Source of the DNA: Bacteroidia bacterium
Lineage (GTDB): Bacteria > Bacteroidota > Bacteroidia > UKL13-3
Assembly: GCA_019695215.1 (NCBI GenBank)
Contig: JAIBAK010000014.1
Coordinates: forward strand, 1-64,000
DNA length: 64,000 nucleotides
Direction: 5' to 3'
Position numbers and translations under genes: made by a program. Shown here piece after piece: positions 51,193 to 59,077 of the stretch (positions are counted from its first letter, which is position 1; every line of letters starts with the position of its first letter). Under the pieces are notes generated by a model, which did not search any database, was not told the origin of the DNA, and saw only the letters and a program-made list of their open reading frames with translations.

Positions 51193-52090
51193 ACCATCGG
51201 GTTACATATTCATACAAATTAAACCCTTCTTTGTTCATATTAGCTGATAAATCTTTTTGCAGCTCACTTTTATTGATGTCACGGGTTCGGTAGGCCTGTA
51301 TCATATGCAGGGCTTTTTCGGCCAGTAAAAATTCTTTTTTACGGTTTATTTGTTTCGATTGCTGATGTGCCTCAATGGCCTTTACCAGTTCCGGCAAACC
51401 CGTTGCGGTGGCAGCTACTGTTTTTACTACCGGTGTTTCCCATTCTTTACCGGCATGGCTATGCGCTAATAAAACGAGATTTTTATAAAAGGTTTCAGCC
51501 CCCTCGCGATCGGCTTTGTTTACCACAAACACATCGGCAATTTCCATTACCCCCGATTTGAGGGTTTGTATTTCATCTCCTGCCTCGGGCACCATCACCA
51601 CCAGTGTGGTATCGGCCAGCCCGGCTATTTCTACTTCCGACTGGCCCACGCCCACTGTTTCGATAATTACATAATCAAATCCTGCTGCCTTAAGTATATC
51701 GGCCGCTTCAAAAATTTTAGGTGATAAACCGCCCAAAGCTCCCCGCGAAGCCATAGAGCGGATAAACACCAGCTCGTTGGTAAAATGTTCGCTCATGCGA
51801 ATGCGATCGCCTAATAAAGCCCCGTAATTAAACGGGGATGTAGGGTCGACTGCGAGTATGGCAATTTTTTTTTTCTGCTTAATCAGTTCTGATACTAATG
51901 CATTGATAAGTGTGCTTTTACCTGCACCGGGAGGACCCGTTACACCCAGTACGGTAACAGGATGCGTGAACCGGAGCGAACGTAATATTTCCTCGTATCC
52001 GGCTGTTTCGTTTTCGGCCAGACTAAGGCAACGGGCCAGTGCTTTTTTATCACCGGCATGAAGACTTTTTACCAGCGAACTATACATCAA
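51182..52090 (-). CDS. meaB: Methylmalonyl-CoA mutase-associated GTPase MeaB
   Basis: The 302-residue G3E GTPase protects and loads cobalamin onto methylmalonyl-CoA mutase. It has the P-loop GPPGAGKSTLINAL at about 52-65, the LAVDPTSPF switch region, VIIETVGVGQSEVEIAGLAD and the VVNKADREGAE base motif. The mutase itself is not in the window. It overlaps rpiB by 11 bases upstream and the flavin-reductase gene by 11 bases downstream. Confidence 0.93.
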   Translation of the reverse strand: MMYSSLVKSLHAGDKKALARCLSLAENETAGYEEILRSLRFTHPVTVLGVTGPPGAGKSTLINALVSELIKQKKKIAILAVDPTSPFNYGALLGDRIRMSEHFTNELVFIRSMASRGALGGLSPKIFEAADILKAAGFDYVIIETVGVGQSEVEIAGLADTTLVVMVPEAGDEIQTLKSGVMEIADVFVVNKADREGAETFYKNLVLLAHSHAGKEWETPVVKTVAATATGLPELVKAIEAHQQSKQINRKKEFLLAEKALHMIQAYRTRDINKSELQKDLSANMNKEGFNLYEYVTRWYES

Positions 52091-52508
52091 TTTTGTTCAC
52101 TCTGCGCTCGTGGCGACCGCCTTCAAAATTGGTACTGATGAATGTTTCGGCAATGGTGGCAGCCAGTTCTTCACTTATAAAACGGGCAGGCAAACACAGT
52201 ACATTCGCATTGTTGTGCTGACGGGCCAAAGCGGCCAGTTCTTCGTTCCAGCAAAGAGCTGCCCGTATTCCATTATGCTTGTTGGCCGTGATGCAAACCC
52301 CGTTGCCGCTGCCGCAAATTAAAATGCCCAGCTGCGCTTCTCCGGCCAGTACTTTCCCGGCCAGCGGATGAGCAAAATCAGGGTAATCGCACGACTCTTC
52401 ACTAAACGGACCTACATCAAGGCAGGTATGCCCCGACTGCTCTAAGCGGGCTATCAATGTTTTTTTATATTGGTAACCGGCATGGTCACCTCCTAATACC
52501 AGCTGCAT
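52080..52508 (-). CDS. rpiB: Ribose-5-phosphate isomerase B
   Basis: RpiB interconverts ribose-5-P and ribulose-5-P. The 142-residue protein has the LVLGGDHAGYQYK start, the ILICGSGNGVCITANK catalytic loop with the reactive Cys, and an ending with NFEGGRHERRV. The ATG at 52508 was chosen because it fits the family N terminus directly; an upstream ATG adds seven unrelated residues. Confidence 0.95.
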   Translation of the reverse strand: MQLVLGGDHAGYQYKKTLIARLEQSGHTCLDVGPFSEESCDYPDFAHPLAGKVLAGEAQLGILICGSGNGVCITANKHNGIRAALCWNEELAALARQHNNANVLCLPARFISEELAATIAETFISTNFEGGRHERRVNKIDV

Positions 52509-52581
52509 ATACTTGTTATTTGCCCGCAAGTTATTGAATTTGGTTGGCAGAATAGGTAATGTGCGAAAAATGTGAATGAAG

Positions 52582-52610
52582 AGGTGCCTGTTCAGTTATC
52601 GCAGGCACCT
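52582..52610 (-). terminator. Stem-loop terminator of the TonB-dependent receptor gene
   Basis: Arms AGGTGCCTG and CAGGCACCT pair perfectly over 9 bp with an 11-base loop, starting 9 bases after the receptor's stop codon. On the minus strand it is followed by a T-rich tail, consistent with factor-independent termination before rpiB. Confidence 0.75.
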
Positions 52611-52618
52611 CATGTAAA

Positions 52619-55000
52619 CTAAAATCCGATGGTTACCTGCATCAGGTAGTTGCGGCCTGCCTGCGGAAAGTAATAATTGTAATCGCTGCGCACCCCTCCG
52701 CTTATCCCGCTGTAGGTATATCCGTTGGGTTCATATTTTTCATTCAAAATATTATTGCACATCAACCCCAGCCTCAGGTTTTTTATCCCTTTTGAAAAAC
52801 TTTTGCTGTACGAAAACAGGAGGTTGTTTACAAAAAAGGCGTCCAGTTTGCGCCCGTTGTTTTGGGTATTGTCTAAGTATTGGTCCGAAACATATTTGCT
52901 CATTAAATCCATATATATGTTTTTAAACGGAAGCACACGTATTTGCGAGGAGGCAATTACCGCTGGCGAAAAAGCGAGGTTGCTGTTGCGATGCTCCTGA
53001 CTCCATTGTCCGCCCCAATCCCAGTCATCAACATACTCGGTAAATTTTTTAATTTTATTTTCACTCAGTGTCAGGTTTCCGCTCCATTGCAGGTAAGCGG
53101 TTATATTAACCGAACCTGCCAACTCCACTCCGGTGCGATAACTTACGGGCACATTAATGCGGTTGTAAGCGCCCACATCATTTATTTTTCCCGATAAAAT
53201 TAACTGATTTTGGTAGTGCATATAATACACATTTGCCGAAACAGAGGCCCGCTTCCATGTTTTACGGTAGCCCATTTCAATATCCTGCAAATGCTCTGCT
53301 TTGGGGCGGCTTGCCGCGCTTGAATTCACAAAATCATTTCGGTTAGGCTCCTTGCCTGCCACGCTGTACGAAACATATACATCCGATGAATCGCTGAAGG
53401 CATATACTGCACCTGCTTTCGGATTAAAAAAAGTATACTCCGCTGTTTGCTGAATATTGCTGAGATTTTGGTCAAACCCCAGAAAATTGTATTGAATATA
53501 CCGCACCTGTGCATCGGCAAACAGCGTTACCTTTCCTATTGAATGATTCACTTTTCCGTACACATTCACATCGGTTTTGTAGGAGTTGTCGTGGTAGTAA
53601 TGGGTGTTTACCGGAACCGTGGCTGCATATTGAGCCCATATCACCTCTCCGTAATGGCGTCCATCGTAATAGGTAGCTCCGCCACCAAGAAGAGCGGTTG
53701 TTTTTTTGGTGGGTGAATATTGCAATGAAAAAGTAGTTCCGTAAAAATCATTGTCTAACCACCTGCGTCTTATCAGATCGGTTTGGGTAATCGTATCCGT
53801 GCCCACTACCACATCGGTGAGGCCAAAGTCAGAAAAACTTTCGCCAGTTTTATACTCTTCATAATATCCCTTGCCCCGGGTATAAAACAAGGCGGTGTTC
53901 AGCAATAATTTTTTGTTAAACTCATAGGTAAAAAATGCCTGGTAATAATCCTGCTGATAGTTATCGGTTTGATTAGGATAGGTAAATTCGTTATAGGTGC
54001 GGTTGGTGTCTAATACATCCTGCGCAATTCCGTTCCACGCCTGATAAGTGCGTTCACTTCCCGAGAAGTGAACTAATTTTATCATACTTTTTTTGCCATA
54101 GTGTCCTGCCGATAAGTAATAGGATTTTAAATCGGAAAAAGCGCGGTCAATGTATCCGTCAGAAGATATTTTAGAAAGACGGCCATCAACACTCCACCCG
54201 TTTTTTAATATGCCCGTACCAAACTGTACATTGTTTTTATAGGTATTGAACGACCCGATGCTGCTGTTGATTTCGGCATAAGCATCCTGCCTCACGCTAT
54301 TGGTTTGCACATTGATGCTGCTCCCGAAGGCAGCGGCTCCGTTGGTAGATGTTCCCACTCCGCGCTGTATTTGCACACTTTGCACCGAGCTGGCAAAATC
54401 GGGTAAATCAACCCAGTAAACACCCTGCGATTCGGCATCGTTTACCGGAATTCCGTTAATGGTAACGTTAATGCGTGTTTGATCAATCCCCCTAATGGTC
54501 ATACCGGTGTATCCAACTCCCGCACCCGCATCTGAATTGATTACCACCGATGGAGTCATGTTTAATAAAAAGGGGAAATCCTGTCCCATGTTTTGCTCAT
54601 TGAGTTGTGCTTTAGACAGGTTGGTAAAAGTTCCGGCCGATTTATCCTGCGCCCTTATGGCTCTTACAATCACTTCATCTTTCAGCAAAAACTGTCCGGT
54701 GAGTTTTACCGCAATATTTTGTGAAGCGGTTAGTTGCAGGGTATCAGCATACGTTTTAAAGCCAATACATGATACTACCAGAATGTGCTGACCCGCGTTA
54801 AGCGAAGTAAAGGAGAACGAGCCGTTTTTTTCACTCACTACACTGAGCGATTTACCCGAAGGAAGCAGCAGCGTAACATACGCATCAGGTACAGGTTCGG
54901 CAGCCGGGCCTCCGTTTATCAGGCCCGACAGATTAATTGTTTGTGCCCGCAGTGATATACTACAGGCAAGCAGTACTAAAATTAGAAAACGTTGAAACAT
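52619..55000 (-). CDS. TPP-riboswitch-controlled TonB-dependent outer-membrane receptor (probable thiamine transporter)
   Basis: The 793-residue receptor has a signal peptide ending SLRAQ and an N-terminal carboxypeptidase-regulatory-like domain (about 22-110, NGSFSFTSLNAG). A plug domain (about 110-235) carries GMTIRGIDQTRINVTINGIP. The 22-strand barrel follows and ends ...LMQVTIGF with the terminal Phe required for barrel insertion. It imports a ligand across the outer membrane using TonB energy. The upstream TPP riboswitch and attenuator strongly suggest thiamine or a derivative, as in Bacteroidota genes predicted as OMthi. No SusD partner lies beside it, arguing against a glycan role. It is followed by a strong terminator. 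Confidence 0.93.
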   Translation of the reverse strand: MFQRFLILVLLACSISLRAQTINLSGLINGGPAAEPVPDAYVTLLLPSGKSLSVVSEKNGSFSFTSLNAGQHILVVSCIGFKTYADTLQLTASQNIAVKLTGQFLLKDEVIVRAIRAQDKSAGTFTNLSKAQLNEQNMGQDFPFLLNMTPSVVINSDAGAGVGYTGMTIRGIDQTRINVTINGIPVNDAESQGVYWVDLPDFASSVQSVQIQRGVGTSTNGAAAFGSSINVQTNSVRQDAYAEINSSIGSFNTYKNNVQFGTGILKNGWSVDGRLSKISSDGYIDRAFSDLKSYYLSAGHYGKKSMIKLVHFSGSERTYQAWNGIAQDVLDTNRTYNEFTYPNQTDNYQQDYYQAFFTYEFNKKLLLNTALFYTRGKGYYEEYKTGESFSDFGLTDVVVGTDTITQTDLIRRRWLDNDFYGTTFSLQYSPTKKTTALLGGGATYYDGRHYGEVIWAQYAATVPVNTHYYHDNSYKTDVNVYGKVNHSIGKVTLFADAQVRYIQYNFLGFDQNLSNIQQTAEYTFFNPKAGAVYAFSDSSDVYVSYSVAGKEPNRNDFVNSSAASRPKAEHLQDIEMGYRKTWKRASVSANVYYMHYQNQLILSGKINDVGAYNRINVPVSYRTGVELAGSVNITAYLQWSGNLTLSENKIKKFTEYVDDWDWGGQWSQEHRNSNLAFSPAVIASSQIRVLPFKNIYMDLMSKYVSDQYLDNTQNNGRKLDAFFVNNLLFSYSKSFSKGIKNLRLGLMCNNILNEKYEPNGYTYSGISGGVRSDYNYYFPQAGRNYLMQVTIGF

Positions 55001-55002
55001 GT

Positions 55003-55068
55003 AAAAAAAATAAAAAGGTTAAACAATGTCAACCATCGGGGCTGATGATTGCTTTTAAATTGTTAACC
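55003..55068 (-). terminator. Attenuator terminator of the TPP riboswitch
   Basis: On the minus strand GGTTAACAAT (complement of 55059-55068) can pair with ATTGTTTAACC (complement of 55017-55027). It is followed by TTTTTATTTTTTTT ending 2 bases before the receptor ATG. This is a factor-independent terminator in the leader, consistent with TPP-dependent premature termination. Confidence 0.7.
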
Positions 55069-55108
55069 CCCTTCTAGAGAGCATTCATTTATGAGAAGAT
55101 GAGTGCTC

Positions 55109-55189
55109 ATCTTTCCCTTCGCAGGTATTATCCTGTTCAGGTTCAAAGGGTGTAATCTCAGCCGAAATTTCTTTCAGCACCCCCAAGAT
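55109..55189 (-). ncRNA. TPP (THI-element) riboswitch aptamer
   Basis: On the minus strand the leader reads GGGGGTGCTGAAAG, then GGCTGAGATTACACCC, ACCTGAACAGGATAAT and ACCTGCGAAGGGAA in this order. These are the conserved pyrimidine-sensor and pyrophosphate-sensor elements of the TPP riboswitch. ATCTT (55185-55189) and AAGAT (55109-55113) can close helix P1. A -7 promoter element sits just upstream. The next bases (55097-55112) contain AGATGAG/CTCATCT, which uses the 3' strand of P1 and would serve as the antiterminator-type competitor. Confidence 0.95.
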
Positions 55190-55200
55190 TTTTGGTGAGG

Positions 55201-55208
55201 CAAATTTA
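55201..55208 (-). promoter_or_regulatory. -7 promoter element (TAAATTTG on the minus strand) of the riboswitch-controlled receptor
   Basis: The minus strand reads TAAATTTG, and transcription would start only a few bases before the P1 strand of the aptamer, as expected for a riboswitch leader. Confidence 0.65.
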
Positions 55209-55265
55209 GCGCAGAATTTTCTTACCAAACAAGCAGAATTTTTAACAGGCTTTTAAATAATCCGA

Positions 55266-55273
55266 TACTTTTG
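55266..55273 (+). promoter_or_regulatory. -7 promoter element (TACTTTTG) for the DUF3820 gene
   Basis: TACTTTTG fits TAnnTTTG and ends 16 bases before the ATG at 55290. Confidence 0.55.
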
Positions 55274-55289
55274 CTTTTTATACAACAAA

Positions 55290-55508
55290 ATGGAACCTGA
55301 TAAGGAAATACTACTGAGTTTGGTAACAGACAAAATTTACTTTGGTAAATATGAAGGCCGCCTGCTGTGCGATTTGCCGGTTTCGTATTTGGAATGGTTT
55401 TCACGCAACGGATTCCCAAAAGGGAAACTGGGCATGCAGTTGCAAACTTTATATGAAATAAAAATAAACGGACTGGAGTATTTGCTTCAACCGTTAAAAA
55501 AGAAATAG
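55290..55508 (+). CDS. DUF3820-family small protein
   Basis: The 72-residue protein matches DUF3820 (YpeB-like): the conserved IYFGKYEGRLLCDLPVSYL block is followed by WFSRNGFPKGKLG, and it ends in the YEIKINGLEYLLQPL block. Function is unknown; these proteins are small, cytoplasmic and widely spread. It is 5 bases before the lipoprotein hydrolase gene, so the two share a transcript. Confidence 0.88.
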   Translation: MEPDKEILLSLVTDKIYFGKYEGRLLCDLPVSYLEWFSRNGFPKGKLGMQLQTLYEIKINGLEYLLQPLKKK

Positions 55509-55513
55509 AACAC

Positions 55514-56581
55514 ATGTACACTAAAACAGCCCTCACCTTTGGATTATTCCTCTTATTGGCTGCCTGCGAATCGGGGGCGAAAAAAACATTGCCCCGGGAG
55601 GTAATCCCCCCGGTTGAACAAACGACTCCTTCACCAAAAGATTCTTTTGAAACGGGAAAAGTTATTCCGGCTGTTGCATTACAAAACTCCCCTGCTGACT
55701 CGTTTGCTTTGTATTTACCCGAAGGATATACTCCAGGAAAAAAGTATCCGGTCATTCTATTTTTTGATCCGCAGGGAGCCGGAGTTTACCCGGTAACTCT
55801 GTATCAAAAACTTGCCGAGGGTTACCAGGTGATATTAGCGGGATCTAACTCTTCGAAAAACGGACTTCCTTTTGAACATTTGCAAACAATGGCGCTGCAA
55901 CTGTTGCAGGATATTACGGAACGTTTATCGGTAGATGAAACCAAAATTGCTTTTTGCGGCCATAGCGGTGGAGCGAAAGTAGCCCTGATAAGCGGAGCCA
56001 ATTTAGCGCAGGTTTCTACCATTATTTACACAGGAGCGGTGGCACAGATTAACCCAACTCACCCTTTTACCTTAATAGGATTTGGCGGTACAAAAGATAT
56101 GAATTATACCGATCTTGTTTCATTTGAATGGAGTTTGGCAAAAAGCAATTTGCCGCATTATTTTTTTGAGTGGAACGGAGCGCATGAATTTCCGAAAGCC
56201 GAAGTTTTTAAAAATGCCCTTGAGTTAATGCTGCATGGAACTAATGCAAAAATTGACCGGTTAAACATAAGCATTACACCTGAAAAAGTAACAGCCGAAC
56301 AGCAATACAAGGAAAAATACATGCAGGCTTTTCAGGTGCAGGATTTAAACTGGTGGAAAAAAGAAGTGGCCCTGCTGAACAGCAAAAAGAAAAGTGACCC
56401 CATGTATGAACGCTTGCTTGGTTTTATTTCGCTGGCCTGTTATTCACTCACCACCCGCTCGCTGCAGCAATATGATTTGATAACTGCCGAAAAAATGATT
56501 GCGCTTTATAAATTAGCCGATCCTTTGAACAAAGCAATTCCTGATTTGGAAGCCGAGCTAAGGAAGAAAAAAGGGAATTAA
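55514..56581 (+). CDS. Lipoprotein alpha/beta-hydrolase-like protein
   Basis: This 355-residue protein has a lipoprotein signal (LLAAC) followed by a Pro/Thr/Ser-rich linker. The hydrolase core begins with ALYLPEGYTPGKKYPVILFFD and contains the nucleophile GHSGG. A later WNGAHEFP supplies the histidine. The fold resembles feruloyl-esterase or PHB-depolymerase-like proteins. The C-terminal 100 residues are helical and have no match I can name. It should sit at the periplasmic or outer-membrane surface; the substrate is unknown. Confidence 0.75.
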   Translation: MYTKTALTFGLFLLLAACESGAKKTLPREVIPPVEQTTPSPKDSFETGKVIPAVALQNSPADSFALYLPEGYTPGKKYPVILFFDPQGAGVYPVTLYQKLAEGYQVILAGSNSSKNGLPFEHLQTMALQLLQDITERLSVDETKIAFCGHSGGAKVALISGANLAQVSTIIYTGAVAQINPTHPFTLIGFGGTKDMNYTDLVSFEWSLAKSNLPHYFFEWNGAHEFPKAEVFKNALELMLHGTNAKIDRLNISITPEKVTAEQQYKEKYMQAFQVQDLNWWKKEVALLNSKKKSDPMYERLLGFISLACYSLTTRSLQQYDLITAEKMIALYKLADPLNKAIPDLEAELRKKKGN

Positions 56582-56644
56582 AATTTAACCTTCGTGGGTC
56601 GCAATTGGCCTGCTACGTTTGTAGCTACAAGCTACATTAAACAG

Positions 56645-56667
56645 AAGCGTAGGCGGAACCTACGCTT
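56645..56667 (+). terminator. Stem-loop after the lipoprotein hydrolase gene
   Basis: Arms AAGCGTAGG and CCTACGCTT pair perfectly over 9 bp with a CGGAA loop. It has no T-run, so it may be a repeat rather than a terminator; it begins the repeat-rich gap that runs to about 56770. Confidence 0.45.
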
Positions 56668-56708
56668 AGTTCCGGGCAAAGGCGCGAAGGTGAAGAACGA
56701 AAAACTTT

Positions 56709-56770
56709 TGTCCCGCTGAACGCGCAGAAAAACGCAGACAGATCCGCGCAAATCTGCGGGCTCTGCGGGA
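56709..56770. repeat. Dispersed intergenic repeat (CGCGCAGA...TCTGCGGG type)
   Basis: The stretch holds the words CCCGCTGAACGCGCAGAAAA and CCGCGCAAATCTGCGGG in a row, with several internal inverted copies of GCAGA/TCTGC. I recognise this type of sequence as a repeat found between genes in many bacterial genomes. It does not encode protein in any frame that I can support. Confidence 0.6.
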
Positions 56771-56830
56771 GTAATAAGAAAAAAGGAAATTAACCCCTTG
56801 GAATTTTGCTTAACTAACAACCATCACCGC

Positions 56831-58063
56831 TTACACCAGAAGTTTTACCGGATTTTCGAGGTAATCCTTGAGTGTTTGCAAAAAGGCCGAACCAATGGCT
56901 CCATCTACCGAACGGTGGTCGCAGCTCAGAGTTACTTTCATTACCTGCGCCACTTTAATTTGTCCGTTTTCGCTAATCACTGTTTCTTTGGCAGCACCTA
57001 CGGCAAGAATGCACGAATCGGGCGGATTAATAATAGCCGTGAATTCGTCAATGCCATACATTCCCAGATTAGAAATGGTGAATGTATTGCCTTCAAATTC
57101 CTGAGGCTGTAACTTCTTGTTTTTGGCTTTATCTGCCAGCTCTTTTATTTCGGAACCTATATGGAAAATACTTTTGTTGTCGGCAAATTTTACCACGGGC
57201 ACAATCAATCCATCGTCAATAGCCACGGCAATGCCAATATGAATATGATGGTTCATTCGTATTTTATCGCCCAGCCAGCTTGAATTTACTTTTGGATGTA
57301 AACGCAGGGATGCGGCAACCGCTTTCACCACCATATCATTCAGCGATATTTTTACCGGGCCAACTTCGTTAAGCGATTTGCGTGCATCCATTGCCTTATC
57401 CATATTAATGGATGCTTTGAGGTAAAAATGCGGAGCGGTATTTTTACTCTCGCTCAGTCTGCGGGCAATAGCTTTGCGCATTTGCGAAAGTGAAATATCT
57501 TCAAAACTTTCTTTGCCCGTAACGCCAGGTGTGCGGTAGGCAGGCATTGACCCATTGGCTCCCTTACCTAATTTTTCTACATCGCGTTTTACAATACGTC
57601 CGTTTTCACCTGTACCATGAACTGATTTAATGTCTATGCCTTTGTCCTGTGCCAGTTTTTTAGCAAGCGGAGAAACCTTAATGCGGGAATCTTCCTGATT
57701 ATTTCCTGATGAGGTAACACCCCCCGAAACTGTTTCAACCGGAGTTTCTTTTATCTCTTCGGCAGCCGGGGCAGGTGAAGCAACTGCGGCAGGAGCAGCA
57801 CTAAGCAATGCCGAAATATCCTCGCCCGCCTTACCCACTATGGCTATAATGGCATCAACCGGAACCGATTTGCCGGTTTCAATCCCTATATGCAATAAAG
57901 TTCCTTTTGCGTAGTTTTCGAGCTCCATGGTAGCCTTATCGGTTTCCACTTCAGCCAGAATATCACCCGTTTTCACAGTGTCGCCCACTTTTTTATGCCA
58001 GGCCACTATAACCCCTTCGGTCATGGTGTCGCTCATTTTGGGCATACGTATTACTTCAGCCAT
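56831..58063 (-). CDS. pdhC: Pyruvate dehydrogenase complex dihydrolipoamide acetyltransferase (E2)
   Basis: E2 transfers the acetyl group from lipoyl to CoA. The 410-residue protein has one lipoyl domain (1-78) with lipoyl Lys43 in VETDKATMELE, a Ala/Pro/Glu-rich linker (about 90-120) and a peripheral-subunit-binding domain (about 128-165, KVSPLAKKLAQDKGIDI). The catalytic domain ends with CDHRSVDGAIGSAFL containing the catalytic His. E1 and E3 genes are not adjacent. The N-terminal MAEVIRMPKMSDTMTEG is typical of Bacteroidota E2 of the PDH type. Confidence 0.92.
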   Translation of the reverse strand: MAEVIRMPKMSDTMTEGVIVAWHKKVGDTVKTGDILAEVETDKATMELENYAKGTLLHIGIETGKSVPVDAIIAIVGKAGEDISALLSAAPAAVASPAPAAEEIKETPVETVSGGVTSSGNNQEDSRIKVSPLAKKLAQDKGIDIKSVHGTGENGRIVKRDVEKLGKGANGSMPAYRTPGVTGKESFEDISLSQMRKAIARRLSESKNTAPHFYLKASINMDKAMDARKSLNEVGPVKISLNDMVVKAVAASLRLHPKVNSSWLGDKIRMNHHIHIGIAVAIDDGLIVPVVKFADNKSIFHIGSEIKELADKAKNKKLQPQEFEGNTFTISNLGMYGIDEFTAIINPPDSCILAVGAAKETVISENGQIKVAQVMKVTLSCDHRSVDGAIGSAFLQTLKDYLENPVKLLV

Positions 58064-58084
58064 AAGATGATTTTATTGAGGCAA

Positions 58085-58092
58085 CAAAAATA
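58085..58092 (-). promoter_or_regulatory. -7 promoter element (TATTTTTG on the minus strand) for pdhC
   Basis: The minus strand reads TATTTTTG, 21 bases before the pdhC ATG. Confidence 0.55.
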
Positions 58093-58168
58093 CACATAGA
58101 ATTGATTTTCGCTACTGTTGAAAACATAGGCACAACTTTGCGGGTAAAAACAGGAATTTTGAAGGGCA

Positions 58169-58963
58169 ATGAATCAGTACGAGACCCTCTTACGCCATAT
58201 TTATGAGCACGGTACGTTTAAAAGCGACCGTACCGGCACCGGAACCAAAAGTGTTTTTGGAGCACAGCTTCGCTTTAATTTGCAGGAAGGATTTCCGCTT
58301 ATTACCACCAAAAAGGTGCATCTTAAATCCATTATTTATGAATTGCTGTGGTTTATTAAGGGCGAAACCAATACCCGCTACCTGAAAGAACACGGAGTGA
58401 GTATTTGGGATGAGTGGGCCGACAAAGAGGGAAATCTGGGGCCGGTGTATGGATACCAGTGGCGCAGCTGGCCTGCCCCCGATGGAAAGCATATTGACCA
58501 GCTCACTGAGGTTATTGAAACCATTAAGAAAAATCCCGACTCGCGCAGAATGATAGTGAGCGCCTGGAACGTGGCTGATTTACCTAAAATGGCTTTAATG
58601 CCCTGCCATGCTTTTTTTCAGTTTTACGTGGCCGATGGTAAATTAAGTTGTCAGTTGTATCAGCGAAGTGCCGATATGTTTTTGGGGGTGCCTTTTAATA
58701 TTGCCTCATATGCCCTACTTACTATGATGGTGGCTCAGGTGTGCGGATTACAACCCGGAGATTTTGTACATACGTTTGGCGATGCCCATATTTACAGCAA
58801 CCATTTTGAGCAGGTGCAGTTGCAATTAAGTCGTGAACCGGGTACGTATCCAACTATGAATATAAATAAAGAACGTACCTCGATTTTCGATTTTGTGTAC
58901 GAAGATTTTGTGGTGGAAAACTACAACCCGCATCCTGCTATTAAGGCTCCGGTAGCGGTGTAG
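58169..58963 (+). CDS. thyA: Thymidylate synthase
   Basis: ThyA methylates dUMP to dTMP with methylenetetrahydrofolate. The 264-residue protein is colinear with E. coli ThyA, with catalytic Cys146 in [12 protein letters not shown], the [11 protein letters not shown] phosphate-binding segment, the [20 protein letters not shown] block and the [11 protein letters not shown] terminus. The length equals the E. coli protein. No thyX is seen. dhfR is not adjacent. Confidence 0.97.
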   Translation: MNQYETLLRHIYEHGTFKSDRTGTGTKSVFGAQLRFNLQEGFPLITTKKVHLKSIIYELLWFIKGETNTRYLKEHGVSIWDEWADKEGNLGPVYGYQWRSWPAPDGKHIDQLTEVIETIKKNPDSRRMIVSAWNVADLPKMALMPCHAFFQFYVADGKLSCQLYQRSADMFLGVPFNIASYALLTMMVAQVCGLQPGDFVHTFGDAHIYSNHFEQVQLQLSREPGTYPTMNINKERTSIFDFVYEDFVVENYNPHPAIKAPVAV

Positions 58964-58970
58964 CGTGTAT

Positions 58971-59064
58971 TTCACGCAAAGTCGCAGAGCTCGCAAAGGG
59001 TATTTTAGTATGACAAATGAAACTTTTTCTTTGCGCCCGATAACTATCGGGCTTTGCGGGAAAC
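58971..59064. repeat. Dispersed repeat with a nested palindrome between thyA and the aldolase gene
   Basis: The gap carries CACGCAAAGTCGCAGAGCTC-type sequence and, inside it, the 16-base palindrome CCCGATAACTATCGGG (59036-59051) flanked on both sides by CTTTGCG. The same palindrome family occurs at 43501-43516. The direct CTTTGCG copies look like a duplication made when the palindrome was inserted into the larger repeat. Confidence 0.6.
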
Positions 59065-59077
59065 AACTAACTATAAC

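Noticed and set aside
52619-55000. SusC-type glycan receptor
   Set aside because: No SusD gene is adjacent, and the TPP riboswitch points to thiamine.
59054-59077. TTG start for the threonine aldolase
   Set aside because: It lies in repeat sequence and adds eight residues before the conserved [10 protein letters not shown] start.
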